Shown in pieces: positions 31,471 to 39,837 of a stretch of 45,631 bases of DNA; position 1 is the stretch's first letter; each line of letters starts with the position of its first letter. This DNA is from a virus: IMG/VR virus record IMGVR_UViG_3300044612_003744, positions 1-45,631 of that record, one strand, 5' to 3'. The notes beneath the pieces were generated by a model that saw only the letters and a list, made by a program, of their open reading frames with translations, was not told the DNA's origin and did no database searches. Both the position numbers and the translations under genes were made by a program.

Positions 31471-31854
31471 ATGAAGACTTTTCTGCAATATATCAAAGAA
31501 CAAGGTGACGGCGAAGAAATGCAAACAGTTGCTCCTCCCGGCGACATGCCATTGGATAAAGAGTCTGGTGACGGTGACAAACCAATCGTCCCCGGAGATG
31601 GCCATTCTGAAAGACACAAGGAAAAGTTGAAGAATGCATTTAACAGATTCCTTAATGAAAAAATGCTTGTAGCGGTCAAACATGGAAAAATATCTAAAGA
31701 AGACGCTCTAATGTTGTTGAAAACTGAAATATCGGCTTTCTCCAATATGATTGGCGCTGATGCAAATAGCGCAGGCACAGAAGGGAAGAATGCCATGGCA
31801 ACCAATTCCGAACCTAGGTCGCCAATTCCAAATCAACCAACAGCGAGTGGCTAA
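31471..31854 (+). CDS. Small protein with capsid-targeting-like N-terminus
   Basis: 127 residues. MKTFLQYIKE (1-10) differs from the T4 leader MKTYQEFIAE by conservative changes only and has the I-K-E cut site. The mature part is polar, with one helical segment (HKEKLKNAFNRFLNEKML). GGAG precedes the ATG. Strong candidate for a head-internal protein. Confidence 0.65.
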   Translation: MKTFLQYIKEQGDGEEMQTVAPPGDMPLDKESGDGDKPIVPGDGHSERHKEKLKNAFNRFLNEKMLVAVKHGKISKEDALMLLKTEISAFSNMIGADANSAGTEGKNAMATNSEPRSPIPNQPTASG

Positions 31855-31855
31855 A

Positions 31856-33013
31856 ATGAGGCGTGGAAGAATTGTTTCTAGTGATATTACAAGAAAAAAA
31901 ATACAAGAAGCTCTTAAAAACAAGCCTTCTATAAACGACAATGCTCCTACTCCGCAGCAAATCAACGATTCCAGAAAGAACATTAAAAAAAACCATTCAA
32001 ATAAAAATGTAGTTACAAATAAAGTAATAAGACATAGAAATCAACCTGTAAAAAGGGCTACTACTCAATTTTTGACAAATGCGGCAAGTAAAACTACAAA
32101 ACTTATTCTTCCCGAGCGTGGCAGTTTCAATGCTGGAATTCTTGATTTGGGAAATAAGATTCTTTGTGTTTATAGGCCAGACGAAATTCAACTCGTTGCC
32201 TGTTTTTTGAATTATGATTACAGCGTAATACCTGATTCATTTTATAGATTCAGCTTATTGCTTGCAGCCGATCCAAGGCTAATTCTCACTCCAGACAATA
32301 AAGTTTTAATGTCATATTCAAAATATGAATCAAATAGTTCAAAAGAACATATTGATGGCAATATAATCATGGACTTGAATAAGTCAGACAACAAAATATT
32401 TTTAAGTGAAACAATAAGAATAAGCCCCGAGTGGATGAAAAACAGGCAAAAAAATTGGATGCCTTTCATTCATGAGGAAAAACTATATTTCATATCAACA
32501 GTTTGTCCTCATGCAATTTATAATGTAGACTGGAATGGTAAAACACAATCTTCTTTAGTGCATAGCACTAATTGGGAAAATAATTGGTTTTGCAAAGAAC
32601 CACTGAGAGGAAACACCAATGCCATTTTGATGAATGATGGCAATTATATTTGCACATTTCATACTGCTTCAAGATTGGAAAATTGCCACTTTTACGATAA
32701 TGGAGCCTATATTTTTGAAGGACATCCTCCTTTCAAACCTTTGTTTGCTGCCAATAGAACATATCTTCGTGCAGAGGCTGCTAGAGAACCACACTACAGA
32801 AAAGAAGGTCTAATTGTTTGTACATTTCCGATAGGCATGATGATGCGTGATGAGAAATTAATTATAAGTTATGGCGACAATGATTCTTGTGTTAAAATTA
32901 TGGAAACCACATTGGAAGAAATGAAAAAAACCATGATGCCAGTAAAAAATGTTTCTACGAGCGTTAAGTTTAATCAATCTGACAATATGTCAGAAAATGT
33001 TCCAATGATATGA
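31856..33013 (+). CDS. GH130-like beta-propeller (glycoside phosphorylase/hydrolase-like)
   Basis: 385 residues from the ATG 2 nt after the previous stop; the longer frame overlaps that gene. Residues 1-75 are basic and disordered. Then propeller blocks typical of GH130: KNWMPFIHEEKLYFISTVCPH, EPLRGNTNAILMNDGNYICTFH, NGAYIFEGHPPFKPLFA, and GLIVCTFPIGMMMRDEKLIISYGDND. GH130 enzymes act on mannosides. It heads a glycan set with GT2 and methyltransferase genes. Confidence 0.68.
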   Translation: MRRGRIVSSDITRKKIQEALKNKPSINDNAPTPQQINDSRKNIKKNHSNKNVVTNKVIRHRNQPVKRATTQFLTNAASKTTKLILPERGSFNAGILDLGNKILCVYRPDEIQLVACFLNYDYSVIPDSFYRFSLLLAADPRLILTPDNKVLMSYSKYESNSSKEHIDGNIIMDLNKSDNKIFLSETIRISPEWMKNRQKNWMPFIHEEKLYFISTVCPHAIYNVDWNGKTQSSLVHSTNWENNWFCKEPLRGNTNAILMNDGNYICTFHTASRLENCHFYDNGAYIFEGHPPFKPLFAANRTYLRAEAAREPHYRKEGLIVCTFPIGMMMRDEKLIISYGDNDSCVKIMETTLEEMKKTMMPVKNVSTSVKFNQSDNMSENVPMI

Positions 33014-33030
33014 ATTAGAGGAAAGATTAT

Positions 33031-34116
33031 ATGCATTATGTTCATCGTATGACTTTGATGATTCACACAGCTTCTTGCGATAATTTTTTAGAATCGCAGG
33101 GAATACCAAGTTATTATGAGGCTTTGCTGAGAAATTTAAGCAGACAATCTTTGCGTGAATTTGAACTTGTTTATGTTGATAGTTTTTACGAAGAAAACAG
33201 AGAGAAATTTGATAGATTGCTATCAGGATTAAATTTCATAGCAAAGCATGTTCCTATTCATAAGGACCACAGATATTGGTTTGATAAAGGCTATTGTTAT
33301 ATTGCTGCTGCAAAAAATACAGGTATTTTGCATGCCGATGGCGAATTGCTTGTTACATGTGATGATGGAGAGTTTTTCCCAGACGATTTTTTACAGCGTT
33401 ACTGGAGTCATTATAAATCAGGTCATTATATGCTGGGCATGCATAATAGACTCAGGTCTATCAAGACAGAAAACGGAATACCTGTTTTCCCTATACAAGG
33501 TGAAATTTATATAAACGACAATAGATTTAATCAACTTTACATTAACGCCAGCCCATCTTCAAAAAGCAATAATATTTTTCAACATAATAATGGGAGTTGG
33601 GCCTATGCTGGCACTAGTTTCTCTTTGCTAGATGCTCTTGAACTCAATGGTTTCAACGAAAGGATGGATGGATGTAAAAGTCTTGATGATTGTGATTTTG
33701 GTAACCGTTTACAAATTCTAGGAAGAAAATTTGTACAAGACAAAAAAGGCATATTTTATATATTGGATCATCCTAGCTATGCAGACATGACTCCAGCAAA
33801 CTGGGAAGTTGGATTGGACGGTCAATCAAATCAACTTCCTCCTCCCACAAGAAGGAAAAAGATTGATAATTTAATTGCAGTTGAAAATTATGGCACATTG
33901 CGCTGTTCAGTTGAGCTTAAGGAAATAAAAGCGAATGTAAAACCATTAACTGACAATCATTTGAATATAATTCAAAGAGAAACCATACACTATAGAAAAT
34001 TTGACCCATTGGCACCAGAAAATGCTGAAAAGTTCTCAATATGGAAAGGTGTACCAACATTTGATTTGGTCAAACAAAGACAAGAACTGAGAACATCAAA
34101 AGAATGGAGATGGTAA
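33031..34116 (+). CDS. Glycosyltransferase family 2-like (GT-A fold)
   Basis: 361 residues after GAGGAAAG. ELVYVDSFYEEN is the nucleotide-sugar strand; AAAKNTGILHADGELLVTCDDGEFFPDD contains the metal-binding D-D-G region; GFNERMDGCKSLDDCDFGNRL has the later catalytic acid block of GT2 enzymes. The last 100 residues are an extra domain. Transfers a sugar to an unknown acceptor. Confidence 0.85.
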   Translation: MHYVHRMTLMIHTASCDNFLESQGIPSYYEALLRNLSRQSLREFELVYVDSFYEENREKFDRLLSGLNFIAKHVPIHKDHRYWFDKGYCYIAAAKNTGILHADGELLVTCDDGEFFPDDFLQRYWSHYKSGHYMLGMHNRLRSIKTENGIPVFPIQGEIYINDNRFNQLYINASPSSKSNNIFQHNNGSWAYAGTSFSLLDALELNGFNERMDGCKSLDDCDFGNRLQILGRKFVQDKKGIFYILDHPSYADMTPANWEVGLDGQSNQLPPPTRRKKIDNLIAVENYGTLRCSVELKEIKANVKPLTDNHLNIIQRETIHYRKFDPLAPENAEKFSIWKGVPTFDLVKQRQELRTSKEWRW

Positions 34117-34739
34117 TGGATATTACAAGTTTTTTAGATATACATCTTGGCACCATTGATGGATGGTGCGAAAAAGACAAGGCCAAGAAGCTCTATGAAA
34201 TAATTTGTGAAATAAAGCCTAGTTTGTGCGTTGAGATTGGTGTTTTTGGAGGCTCATCTTTGCTTCCTCAGGCTCTTGCCATCAAGCATAATACAAAAGG
34301 TGTTATAGTTGGCATTGATCCTTGGAGCAATTCTTGTGCTATAGAGGCTATGGAGAATAAAGCCAATAAAAATTGGTGGGGAAATGTTGATCTTGAATCA
34401 GTATACAAGAAATTTTTACAAAAAATTAAATTATATGAAGTTGAAGATTTTGTTCAAGTATATCGTAATAAATCCTCGGAAGTTGTAAATCGTTTTGATG
34501 ACAATAGCATTGATGTTCTACACATTGATGGTAATCATTGCGAAAAAATTTCTTATGCGGATGCAATTAATTATTATCCAAAAGTCAAAATAGGTGGTTA
34601 TATTTTCTTTGACGACATCAACTGGAGCGAGAACATGAAAGATATTTCTACTGAAAAGGGATTAAAATATCTCTTGCAATTCTCTGAAGAGATGGGCGTT
34701 TTTGGCAAAGACTGCTTGTTGATGAAAAAAGTAAAGTGA
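34116..34739 (+). CDS. Class I SAM-dependent methyltransferase
   Basis: 207 residues; the ATG overlaps the GT stop (TAATG) with GGAG upstream. CVEIGVFGGSSLL is SAM motif I, VIVGIDPWS motif II and DVLHIDGNHCEKISYADAINY motif IV of the Methyltransf_24 type, often O-methylating sugars or working in glycan clusters. Coupled translation with the GT supports a shared pathway. Confidence 0.85.
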   Translation: MDITSFLDIHLGTIDGWCEKDKAKKLYEIICEIKPSLCVEIGVFGGSSLLPQALAIKHNTKGVIVGIDPWSNSCAIEAMENKANKNWWGNVDLESVYKKFLQKIKLYEVEDFVQVYRNKSSEVVNRFDDNSIDVLHIDGNHCEKISYADAINYYPKVKIGGYIFFDDINWSENMKDISTEKGLKYLLQFSEEMGVFGKDCLLMKKVK

Positions 34740-34759
34740 AGATAATATTCCTCCTAAGC

Positions 34760-34767
34760 CATAAATA
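34760..34767 (+). promoter_or_regulatory. Late-type promoter octamer CATAAATA
   Basis: 14 nt before the ATG at 34782; AGGGGG in between is the ribosome site. Likely starts the membrane/protease unit. Confidence 0.5.
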
Positions 34768-34781
34768 GCAATAGGGGGCAT

Positions 34782-35210
34782 ATGAATCAAAATTTTACTA
34801 CAGATCAGGTTCAAGAACAGCTTGTGCAATTACAAGTTTTTTTAGAAGAAGCCAAGCAAAAGTGGGATTCAGAAAATCCACAACCAAAATCATGGTTCGA
34901 TAAGAACAAGGCATATATTGTTAAAACAACTATTTTTTTGATAGGAATAACTGATAATCTTATCAATTTAGTTGAAACATTTTTGCTTAAAGGGCCGGAT
35001 AAAAAGATTGCTGTTTTAGCAATTGCCACGCAACTTTTTGACTATGTTGCTTCAAAAGCATTTCCAATATGGATTTCTCCATTTGTTCCAGTTATCAAGC
35101 AAATAGTAATATCAATAATAATCAGCAATATGATTGAATTCATAGTTTCTAAATACAAAGAAGGTGCTTGGAAATGGGAGAATAAAACAGATGCCTCTAG
35201 AACAGTGTGA
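34782..35210 (+). CDS. Holin-like membrane protein
   Basis: 142 residues. A soluble N-terminus (about 45 residues, helical) is followed by hydrophobic segments at about 47-69, 74-92 and 98-122 and a short basic tail. The layout resembles some phage holins, but no family motif is seen. It overlaps the subtilase gene by 20 nt. Could be a holin, a channel or an envelope anchor. Confidence 0.5.
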   Translation: MNQNFTTDQVQEQLVQLQVFLEEAKQKWDSENPQPKSWFDKNKAYIVKTTIFLIGITDNLINLVETFLLKGPDKKIAVLAIATQLFDYVASKAFPIWISPFVPVIKQIVISIIISNMIEFIVSKYKEGAWKWENKTDASRTV

Positions 35211-36138
35211 TATTATCAATTTACTTCCTTTTGTTCGTGAAGACATTGCGACAGTGCAAGATGTCCAACAAAGAGCAGGATGGGAAATTACTGCTTTCAA
35301 TCTTTTGGATACTTGGTCTTTGACACAGGGAGAAGGCGTTGTTGTCGCAGTCCTCGATACAGGTTGTGATTTGAATCACGATGACCTCAAGGGAAATCTT
35401 TTAGAAGGCAGAAATTTTGTAAAAAAAGGCATGCCTCCAATAGATGATCAAGGCCATGGAAGCCATGTGGCGGGAACTATTTGCGCTTTGAACAATGATT
35501 TTGGAGTAGTTGGAGTTGCGCCAAAAGCGAAAGTCATGCCTGTCAAAGTTTTGGACAGCAAAGGAGCAGGTAATCTGTCAGTTGTGGCAGAAGGGATCAA
35601 ATGGTCTGCTGATCAAGGTGTTGATTTTATCGTAATGTCTCTTGGTTCTCCGACACCTACACCTGTGATTTATGATGCAATTAAATATGCAGAATCAAAA
35701 GGTGTTGTAACTTGGTGTGCAGCAGGCAACGCTGGCAAGACAAGACAGATATTTTATCCAGCCGCTTATCCAGAAGTTATTGGAATAGGCGCTATTGATG
35801 AGAATTTGCATCGTGCCAACTTTAGTTGCACAGGCCCAGATCTTGATTTTTTGGCACCGGGTGTTGGAATTTTAAGTACAGTGCCTGATAATTGGTATGC
35901 AATTTTATCTGGCACATCTATGTCAACTCCTTTCGCAGCAGGAGTTGGTTGCTTGCTTCTTTCTCATAAAAGAAAAATACAACTTGGAATCAATCTTAAA
36001 ACAGCAAAAGATTATATTGATGTTTTGAGAAATTATACTATTCCAACAACCGATCCTAAATTCGCAAATCAAAATTTTTTAGAGGGATTTGGAATTATTG
36101 ATCCACGCAAAGTTACAGAATGGATGCAGCGCAACTAA
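35191..36138 (+). CDS. Intracellular-type subtilisin-like serine protease (S8)
   Basis: 315 residues from the ATG at 35191 (GGGAG upstream); an in-frame GTG at 35164 is possible. Catalytic triad: VVAVLDTGCDLNHDDL (Asp), DDQGHGSHVAGTI (His), AAGNAG (oxyanion Asn) and LSGTSMSTPFAAG (Ser). There is no signal peptide, and the N-terminal INLLPF resembles the LIPY inhibitory extension of Bacillus intracellular subtilisins. It may cleave host or virion proteins. Confidence 0.93.
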   Translation: MPLEQCDIINLLPFVREDIATVQDVQQRAGWEITAFNLLDTWSLTQGEGVVVAVLDTGCDLNHDDLKGNLLEGRNFVKKGMPPIDDQGHGSHVAGTICALNNDFGVVGVAPKAKVMPVKVLDSKGAGNLSVVAEGIKWSADQGVDFIVMSLGSPTPTPVIYDAIKYAESKGVVTWCAAGNAGKTRQIFYPAAYPEVIGIGAIDENLHRANFSCTGPDLDFLAPGVGILSTVPDNWYAILSGTSMSTPFAAGVGCLLLSHKRKIQLGINLKTAKDYIDVLRNYTIPTTDPKFANQNFLEGFGIIDPRKVTEWMQRN

Positions 36139-36722
36139 TCTTTTGAAGGCAATACTGCTGGAGGGAGATCATAAAATATAAAATCTTGTTCGCTGCTCAA
36201 GCTGCCATATCCTTTTTGGCCTTCTTTTCCACCTTTTGCCTGACTTTGTACTTTTCCATCTTTTTCTCCTGATCCTTTCTTTTCTCCAATAACTCCTTTT
36301 CCTTGAGCTATTTGCTGCATTGCTTTTGCAAGTTTTTGGTGCATTTGTTCCGAGTATGGTAATTTATAAACTCTTGGTTCTTTTCTTTTCTTAATCTTGA
36401 AAGGAAACAAGTGGTTTTCATTTTGTTCTTCTTCTTCGATGCTTGATGCCCAAATCAATATGCTGCCAGAATCTGCTGTTTTTAATTTTGATGGTTCTTT
36501 AACCAAAGACCAATGAACCGTGAATTTTTCTGGCATAACTTGTTCTGTCGGCCATCCTGACAAACTACTTACAGAGTGCCAAAGACCTAAACTAAAGTAA
36601 AGTACTACCGAAACCACAATTGCTTTGAGCCACCAATATCCTTTGCCGAGAATGATATACCATAAACACATAGCAGAAATAATCACAAATGTGATTGAAA
36701 TCCCGATGATTGTGTTGTCCAT
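36135..36722 (-). CDS. Membrane-anchored hypothetical protein
   Basis: 195 residues after AAGGA. Two N-terminal hydrophobic segments (about 3-24 and 30-50) are followed by a soluble domain and a Gly/Lys/Gln-rich tail. Last gene of the operon containing the ExbB/ExbD-like pair, 8 nt after the ExbD-like gene. It may be an accessory subunit. Its stop overlaps the subtilase stop by 4 bp on the other strand. Confidence 0.6.
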   Translation of the reverse strand: MDNTIIGISITFVIISAMCLWYIILGKGYWWLKAIVVSVVLYFSLGLWHSVSSLSGWPTEQVMPEKFTVHWSLVKEPSKLKTADSGSILIWASSIEEEEQNENHLFPFKIKKRKEPRVYKLPYSEQMHQKLAKAMQQIAQGKGVIGEKKGSGEKDGKVQSQAKGGKEGQKGYGSLSSEQDFIFYDLPPAVLPSKD

Positions 36723-36730
36723 TTTTTTCC

Positions 36731-37366
36731 TTACGGTGCTGATGGCACCTCAAATGTGTTCTGCTTTGTCCTTCCAATCATCTTTTTCTGAATTGTGTTT
36801 GATGATTCTATTTCGCCATTTTTGTTTAATTTGAAACGAAGAGCAGTTTTTTCATCACCTTGTGAATCCAAAACCACTTGACTTATCATCATTGTTTTAA
36901 GTTTTGGATTTACTTTGTCGATCTGAATAGTGACAGGGCATGGTCTTTTATCATTCATTTTATAAGCATGAACATTAACGCAATACTCACCAACATGGAA
37001 TCCACGGAATGTGATAATCTCTCGATTGTAGGGATATTTCATAGGCCCTTGAGGGGTTTCCACCATGTCGTTTCGGAATCCCAAATCGTCACGGTCAAGG
37101 TGCATAAGTCCAACCTCTCTGCTCCTGAAAAAAACAAGATTGCCAAGAGGGTCTTCGACATATATGTCTATATCGTTGTCCATATCATCTGGCCATGTCA
37201 TAGTGACGATTAACTCTGCCTTAACTTCGACAGATGATTTGCTTTGATCTTTATTTTGGTTTATGAGAGCAAACGACAATACGAAAAGAGCCGTAAATGC
37301 AAGAAGCATATTAAAAAGCAAATCCAAAAAAGATGTATTGCAACTATAGTGCTTTCTATTGATCAT
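36731..37366 (-). CDS. ExbD/MotB-like channel subunit with YfaP/DUF2135-like domain
   Basis: 211 residues from the ATG at 37366, which overlaps the ExbB-like stop (ATGA) and follows AGGAAG. A single transmembrane helix reads TSFLDLLFNMLLAFTALFVL, with Asp15 placed as the essential proton-carrying Asp of ExbD/MotB/TolR. The outer domain has MTWPDDMDNDIDIYVEDPLG, GLMHLDRDDLG and FHVGEYCVNVHAY, a DUF2135/YfaP-like beta domain in place of a peptidoglycan-binding OmpA domain. Together with its partner it should form a proton-driven complex in the inner membrane. Confidence 0.75.
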   Translation of the reverse strand: MINRKHYSCNTSFLDLLFNMLLAFTALFVLSFALINQNKDQSKSSVEVKAELIVTMTWPDDMDNDIDIYVEDPLGNLVFFRSREVGLMHLDRDDLGFRNDMVETPQGPMKYPYNREIITFRGFHVGEYCVNVHAYKMNDKRPCPVTIQIDKVNPKLKTMMISQVVLDSQGDEKTALRFKLNKNGEIESSNTIQKKMIGRTKQNTFEVPSAP

Positions 37367-37872
37367 TTTGCTTCCTGTTTTTGCGCTATTTTGTTCAGAT
37401 GCAAACCAAGAATCAATGCTTGCATTTTTAGACATTGTCCGCAGATCAAACCAACTAGTGTCGTATACAAAGCAGTTGCCATGCTCTTTCCTAGTTCTGA
37501 CAAAAGTCCCTGAATGGTTTGTTGGTTTGATATATCGAGGTTTTCAAAACCTGCCAACATCATGCAGAATCCCACTATTGTTCCCAACATCCCAAGATTG
37601 AGGCAAAGCTCACTTGTGAACCAGATTGTTTCTTCTCTTCTTGCAAAAGATTCGATCTTTTCTTTGGTAATATTGTTTTCATTTTCAGTCAAGAAGATAT
37701 CTCTGCCACATTTAATGCTCATAATGTAAAATATAACTATGGTAGCAATGCTTAAGTAGCTTGCATCTTTTTCCCAGAGTACTTTTACGAATCCAAGGTA
37801 AAAGGAAAAGACTGTTGCCACAATGAATAATGTGAACAAAAGCCACCATTTAAGAAATGATTCAAATTTCAT
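37363..37872 (-). CDS. ExbB/TolQ/MotA-like proton channel subunit
   Basis: 169 residues. Hydrophobic segments at about 9-30, 38-55, 89-109 and 130-150. The block LNLGMLGTIVGFCMMLAGF (91-109) followed by LGKSMATALYTTLVGLICG (127-145) is the conserved channel signature of the MotA/TolQ/ExbB family, including the Thr residues that line the pore. The gene overlaps the McsA-like gene by 11 nt and the ExbD-like gene by 4 nt, so all three are translationally coupled. Confidence 0.82.
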   Translation of the reverse strand: MKFESFLKWWLLFTLFIVATVFSFYLGFVKVLWEKDASYLSIATIVIFYIMSIKCGRDIFLTENENNITKEKIESFARREETIWFTSELCLNLGMLGTIVGFCMMLAGFENLDISNQQTIQGLLSELGKSMATALYTTLVGLICGQCLKMQALILGLHLNKIAQKQEAK

Positions 37873-38377
37873 TTTGAGCCTTTTTGTTTTTGAGTTTATC
37901 TACTTTCTGCTTCAATTCATTCGCCAATTCGTAATTTTCTTCAGAAATTGCCAATTGCATTTTGGATTGCAATATGACAATTTCATCTTCTGTGTTTAGA
38001 TAAAATCCTGTCGTATCATGTTTTTTTGGTCTTTTGCCAATATGTTTGTATCCAACCTGACATTTTGTAATCATTGCCAGAATCTTGTCTCTGAATGATT
38101 CGTAGCACATGTCGCATCCAAGTCTTGATTTTTTGACAATGTCTTCAAAGCAACAATTGCATTGAGAACACTTTTTTATATCTTTTTGATATTTATCTGT
38201 TATATTTTCAATGATGCCCATAAGTTCTTCAAGGGCTTCCACGCTATTTTTTTTGTATTGTAAATAAGCGCACTTTTCGCAAACCATTTTTTGCACAAAT
38301 TCGCCGCCATCAGAAACTAGTATCTGATAAGACTTCGAGTTTGGACAAGGCGTTCCATTAAGAGGACAGTTTTCCAT
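37862..38377 (-). CDS. McsA-like protein (zinc fingers plus UVR motif)
   Basis: 171 residues from the ATG at 38377 after AAGGA. Cys pairs at C33xxC36, C70xxC73 and C88xxC91; SRLGCDMCYESFRDKILAMI and YKHIGKRPKK match McsA, the activator of the arginine kinase McsB. The C-terminal LQSKMQLAISEENYELANEL is a UVR motif that in McsA and UvrB/C binds partners, including ClpC in the McsA case. The phage protein could redirect host ClpC-type proteolysis. Confidence 0.78.
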   Translation of the reverse strand: MENCPLNGTPCPNSKSYQILVSDGGEFVQKMVCEKCAYLQYKKNSVEALEELMGIIENITDKYQKDIKKCSQCNCCFEDIVKKSRLGCDMCYESFRDKILAMITKCQVGYKHIGKRPKKHDTTGFYLNTEDEIVILQSKMQLAISEENYELANELKQKVDKLKNKKAQNEI

Positions 38378-38379
38378 AT

Positions 38380-38910
38380 TCAATCCTTGTTTTCAGATGC
38401 GACGATCTTCTTCAAATCATCCAACTTTTTGTAAATTATTTTCTTTTCATCATCTGTGATTTCATCCTTGAAATCCATTAACATTTTACGGGCAAAGGAA
38501 TCATATTTCTTGGAAAATCCAATTCTTATTTCCAATAATTCTTTGCTGTATTTAACAACATCTTCTTTTTTGGCGATGCTCGGATTATCAGATTCATAAT
38601 CCTTTTCCGAAAATTTATTGATTTCTTGTTTCCATGCTGATTGCAGCTTTTCTGACTCTTGGCCTATCTGTTGCGAAAAAACAAGTATAAATGTATGTTT
38701 TTCAATTGGCTTCAAAATTGAAAAACTTTTAACATCATTTGTTTTCTTGTCTATTATCTCAATTTTATTCCAATACTGTTGCGAAAAAGTAGAATCGTTA
38801 AAATTTTTGTAAACTGAAATGGCATTTTTATAATCATTATGAGTCGCCTTTGCCTTTGCTGGTTCATCGTAGCCAACAAAAGCAAGCAAAATAATCAAAA
38901 TTATTTTCAT
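38380..38910 (-). CDS. Exported helical hypothetical protein
   Basis: 176 residues from the ATG at 38910 after AAGGGA. MKIILIILLAFVGYDEPAKAKA is a Sec-type signal peptide; no lipobox Cys. The mature protein is charged and helical (KLDDLKKIVASENKD end), perhaps a coiled coil. It precedes the McsA and ExbB/ExbD-like genes in the same operon, so a periplasmic partner of that complex is possible. Confidence 0.6.
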   Translation of the reverse strand: MKIILIILLAFVGYDEPAKAKATHNDYKNAISVYKNFNDSTFSQQYWNKIEIIDKKTNDVKSFSILKPIEKHTFILVFSQQIGQESEKLQSAWKQEINKFSEKDYESDNPSIAKKEDVVKYSKELLEIRIGFSKKYDSFARKMLMDFKDEITDDEKKIIYKKLDDLKKIVASENKD

Positions 38911-38917
38911 TTTTCCC

Positions 38918-39748
38918 TTAAATAAATACCGCATCGCCTTTTATTCGCAAGCTGAAACCGTCAACCTCAAGAGATTGCGAATTTGCTGCTACAGTTCTCT
39001 TTATCCATACTGGTATTACATCCAAATTGCGAAAAGTACCCAAAGAATATGAGGATGTAGAAAATACTACGCTTGTTGGTGGTGTGGTTTCAACATCAAT
39101 TAAGGTTGCTTCTTTATTGATTGGAGAGCCATTGACAGATTTGACTATTGAAACATTTGGAGCAGAACCAGAATAAGTAAGAGAATTGGATTGTAATATG
39201 AGCAGTTCTTGATACCTCGCCCCAGAATCTCCTAAAAAATTTACTTCAAAAGAAAGAGTGTTGCTTCCTGCATCATAACTTGCTGATACTGTAACTCCTG
39301 TCAGATAATCCAACAAATTAATTGCGGTTTGGAAATTACTTGCAAAAGTGTTGACATCAACATCATAAGAAAAATTAAAGTTATGTGTTGTTGTATCGGT
39401 ATAAGTTAAGGTAATTGTACCTCCAGTAACACTACTGAAGTTGCTGATGTTCACATATTGTCTGTCATTTAGAATCTCAAATCCAATCTCCATTTCGGCA
39501 CCACTAGTTGGATCGTATAGGATGTATATTTCAGAATTATACAAAATTTCAGATGCGCTATCGTTGCTTATATAAAGGCACCTGTAGTCTATCATTCCTA
39601 ATGATGCTTCTGAATTTGTGACATTATCAAACAAAGTGTTGTTATTTACTGAATAAATTGATGGCGCACCACCCAAAGATAAGTTGGGGTTGTTGTTTGA
39701 AGAACCCCCAGAGTATAAGTAAGAAATATCGCCGGGTACAATTGGCAT
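38918..39748 (-). CDS. Putative virion structural protein
   Basis: 276 residues after GAGG. The N-terminal block LSLGGAPSIYSVNNNTLFDNVTNSEASLGMIDYRCLYISN is a pattern I know from phage tail/virion proteins of unknown exact role. The rest is beta structure rich in Ser, Thr and Asn. First gene of the operon that continues into the membrane proteins, 7 nt before the exported protein. Confidence 0.65.
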   Translation of the reverse strand: MPIVPGDISYLYSGGSSNNNPNLSLGGAPSIYSVNNNTLFDNVTNSEASLGMIDYRCLYISNDSASEILYNSEIYILYDPTSGAEMEIGFEILNDRQYVNISNFSSVTGGTITLTYTDTTTHNFNFSYDVDVNTFASNFQTAINLLDYLTGVTVSASYDAGSNTLSFEVNFLGDSGARYQELLILQSNSLTYSGSAPNVSIVKSVNGSPINKEATLIDVETTPPTSVVFSTSSYSLGTFRNLDVIPVWIKRTVAANSQSLEVDGFSLRIKGDAVFI

Positions 39749-39808
39749 CTTAACCTCAAATTTTGAACTATAATATCTATAAGTAAGTATATTTTTTTAC
39801 CATTTTGG

Positions 39809-39837
39809 TTGATTTGAATTTTCTAGGCACTTATAAT
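39809..39837 (+). promoter_or_regulatory. Host-like sigma70 promoter
   Basis: TTGATT (39809-39814), 17-nt spacer, TATAAT (39832-39837), 34 nt before the ATG at 39872. Same -35 and -10 hexamers as the promoter at 6279. Confidence 0.68.

Noticed and set aside
37363-37872. ExbB-like protein starting MKFESFLKWW as another capsid-targeted cargo
   Set aside because: The match is in a transmembrane segment and there is no [LI]-x-E site; a membrane protein would not be head cargo.
36731-38383. A complete Zorya-type defence system
   Set aside because: Only the channel pair resembles ZorA/ZorB; no ZorC, ZorD/helicase or ZorE-like gene is nearby and the ExbD-like protein lacks the OmpA-type peptidoglycan domain.
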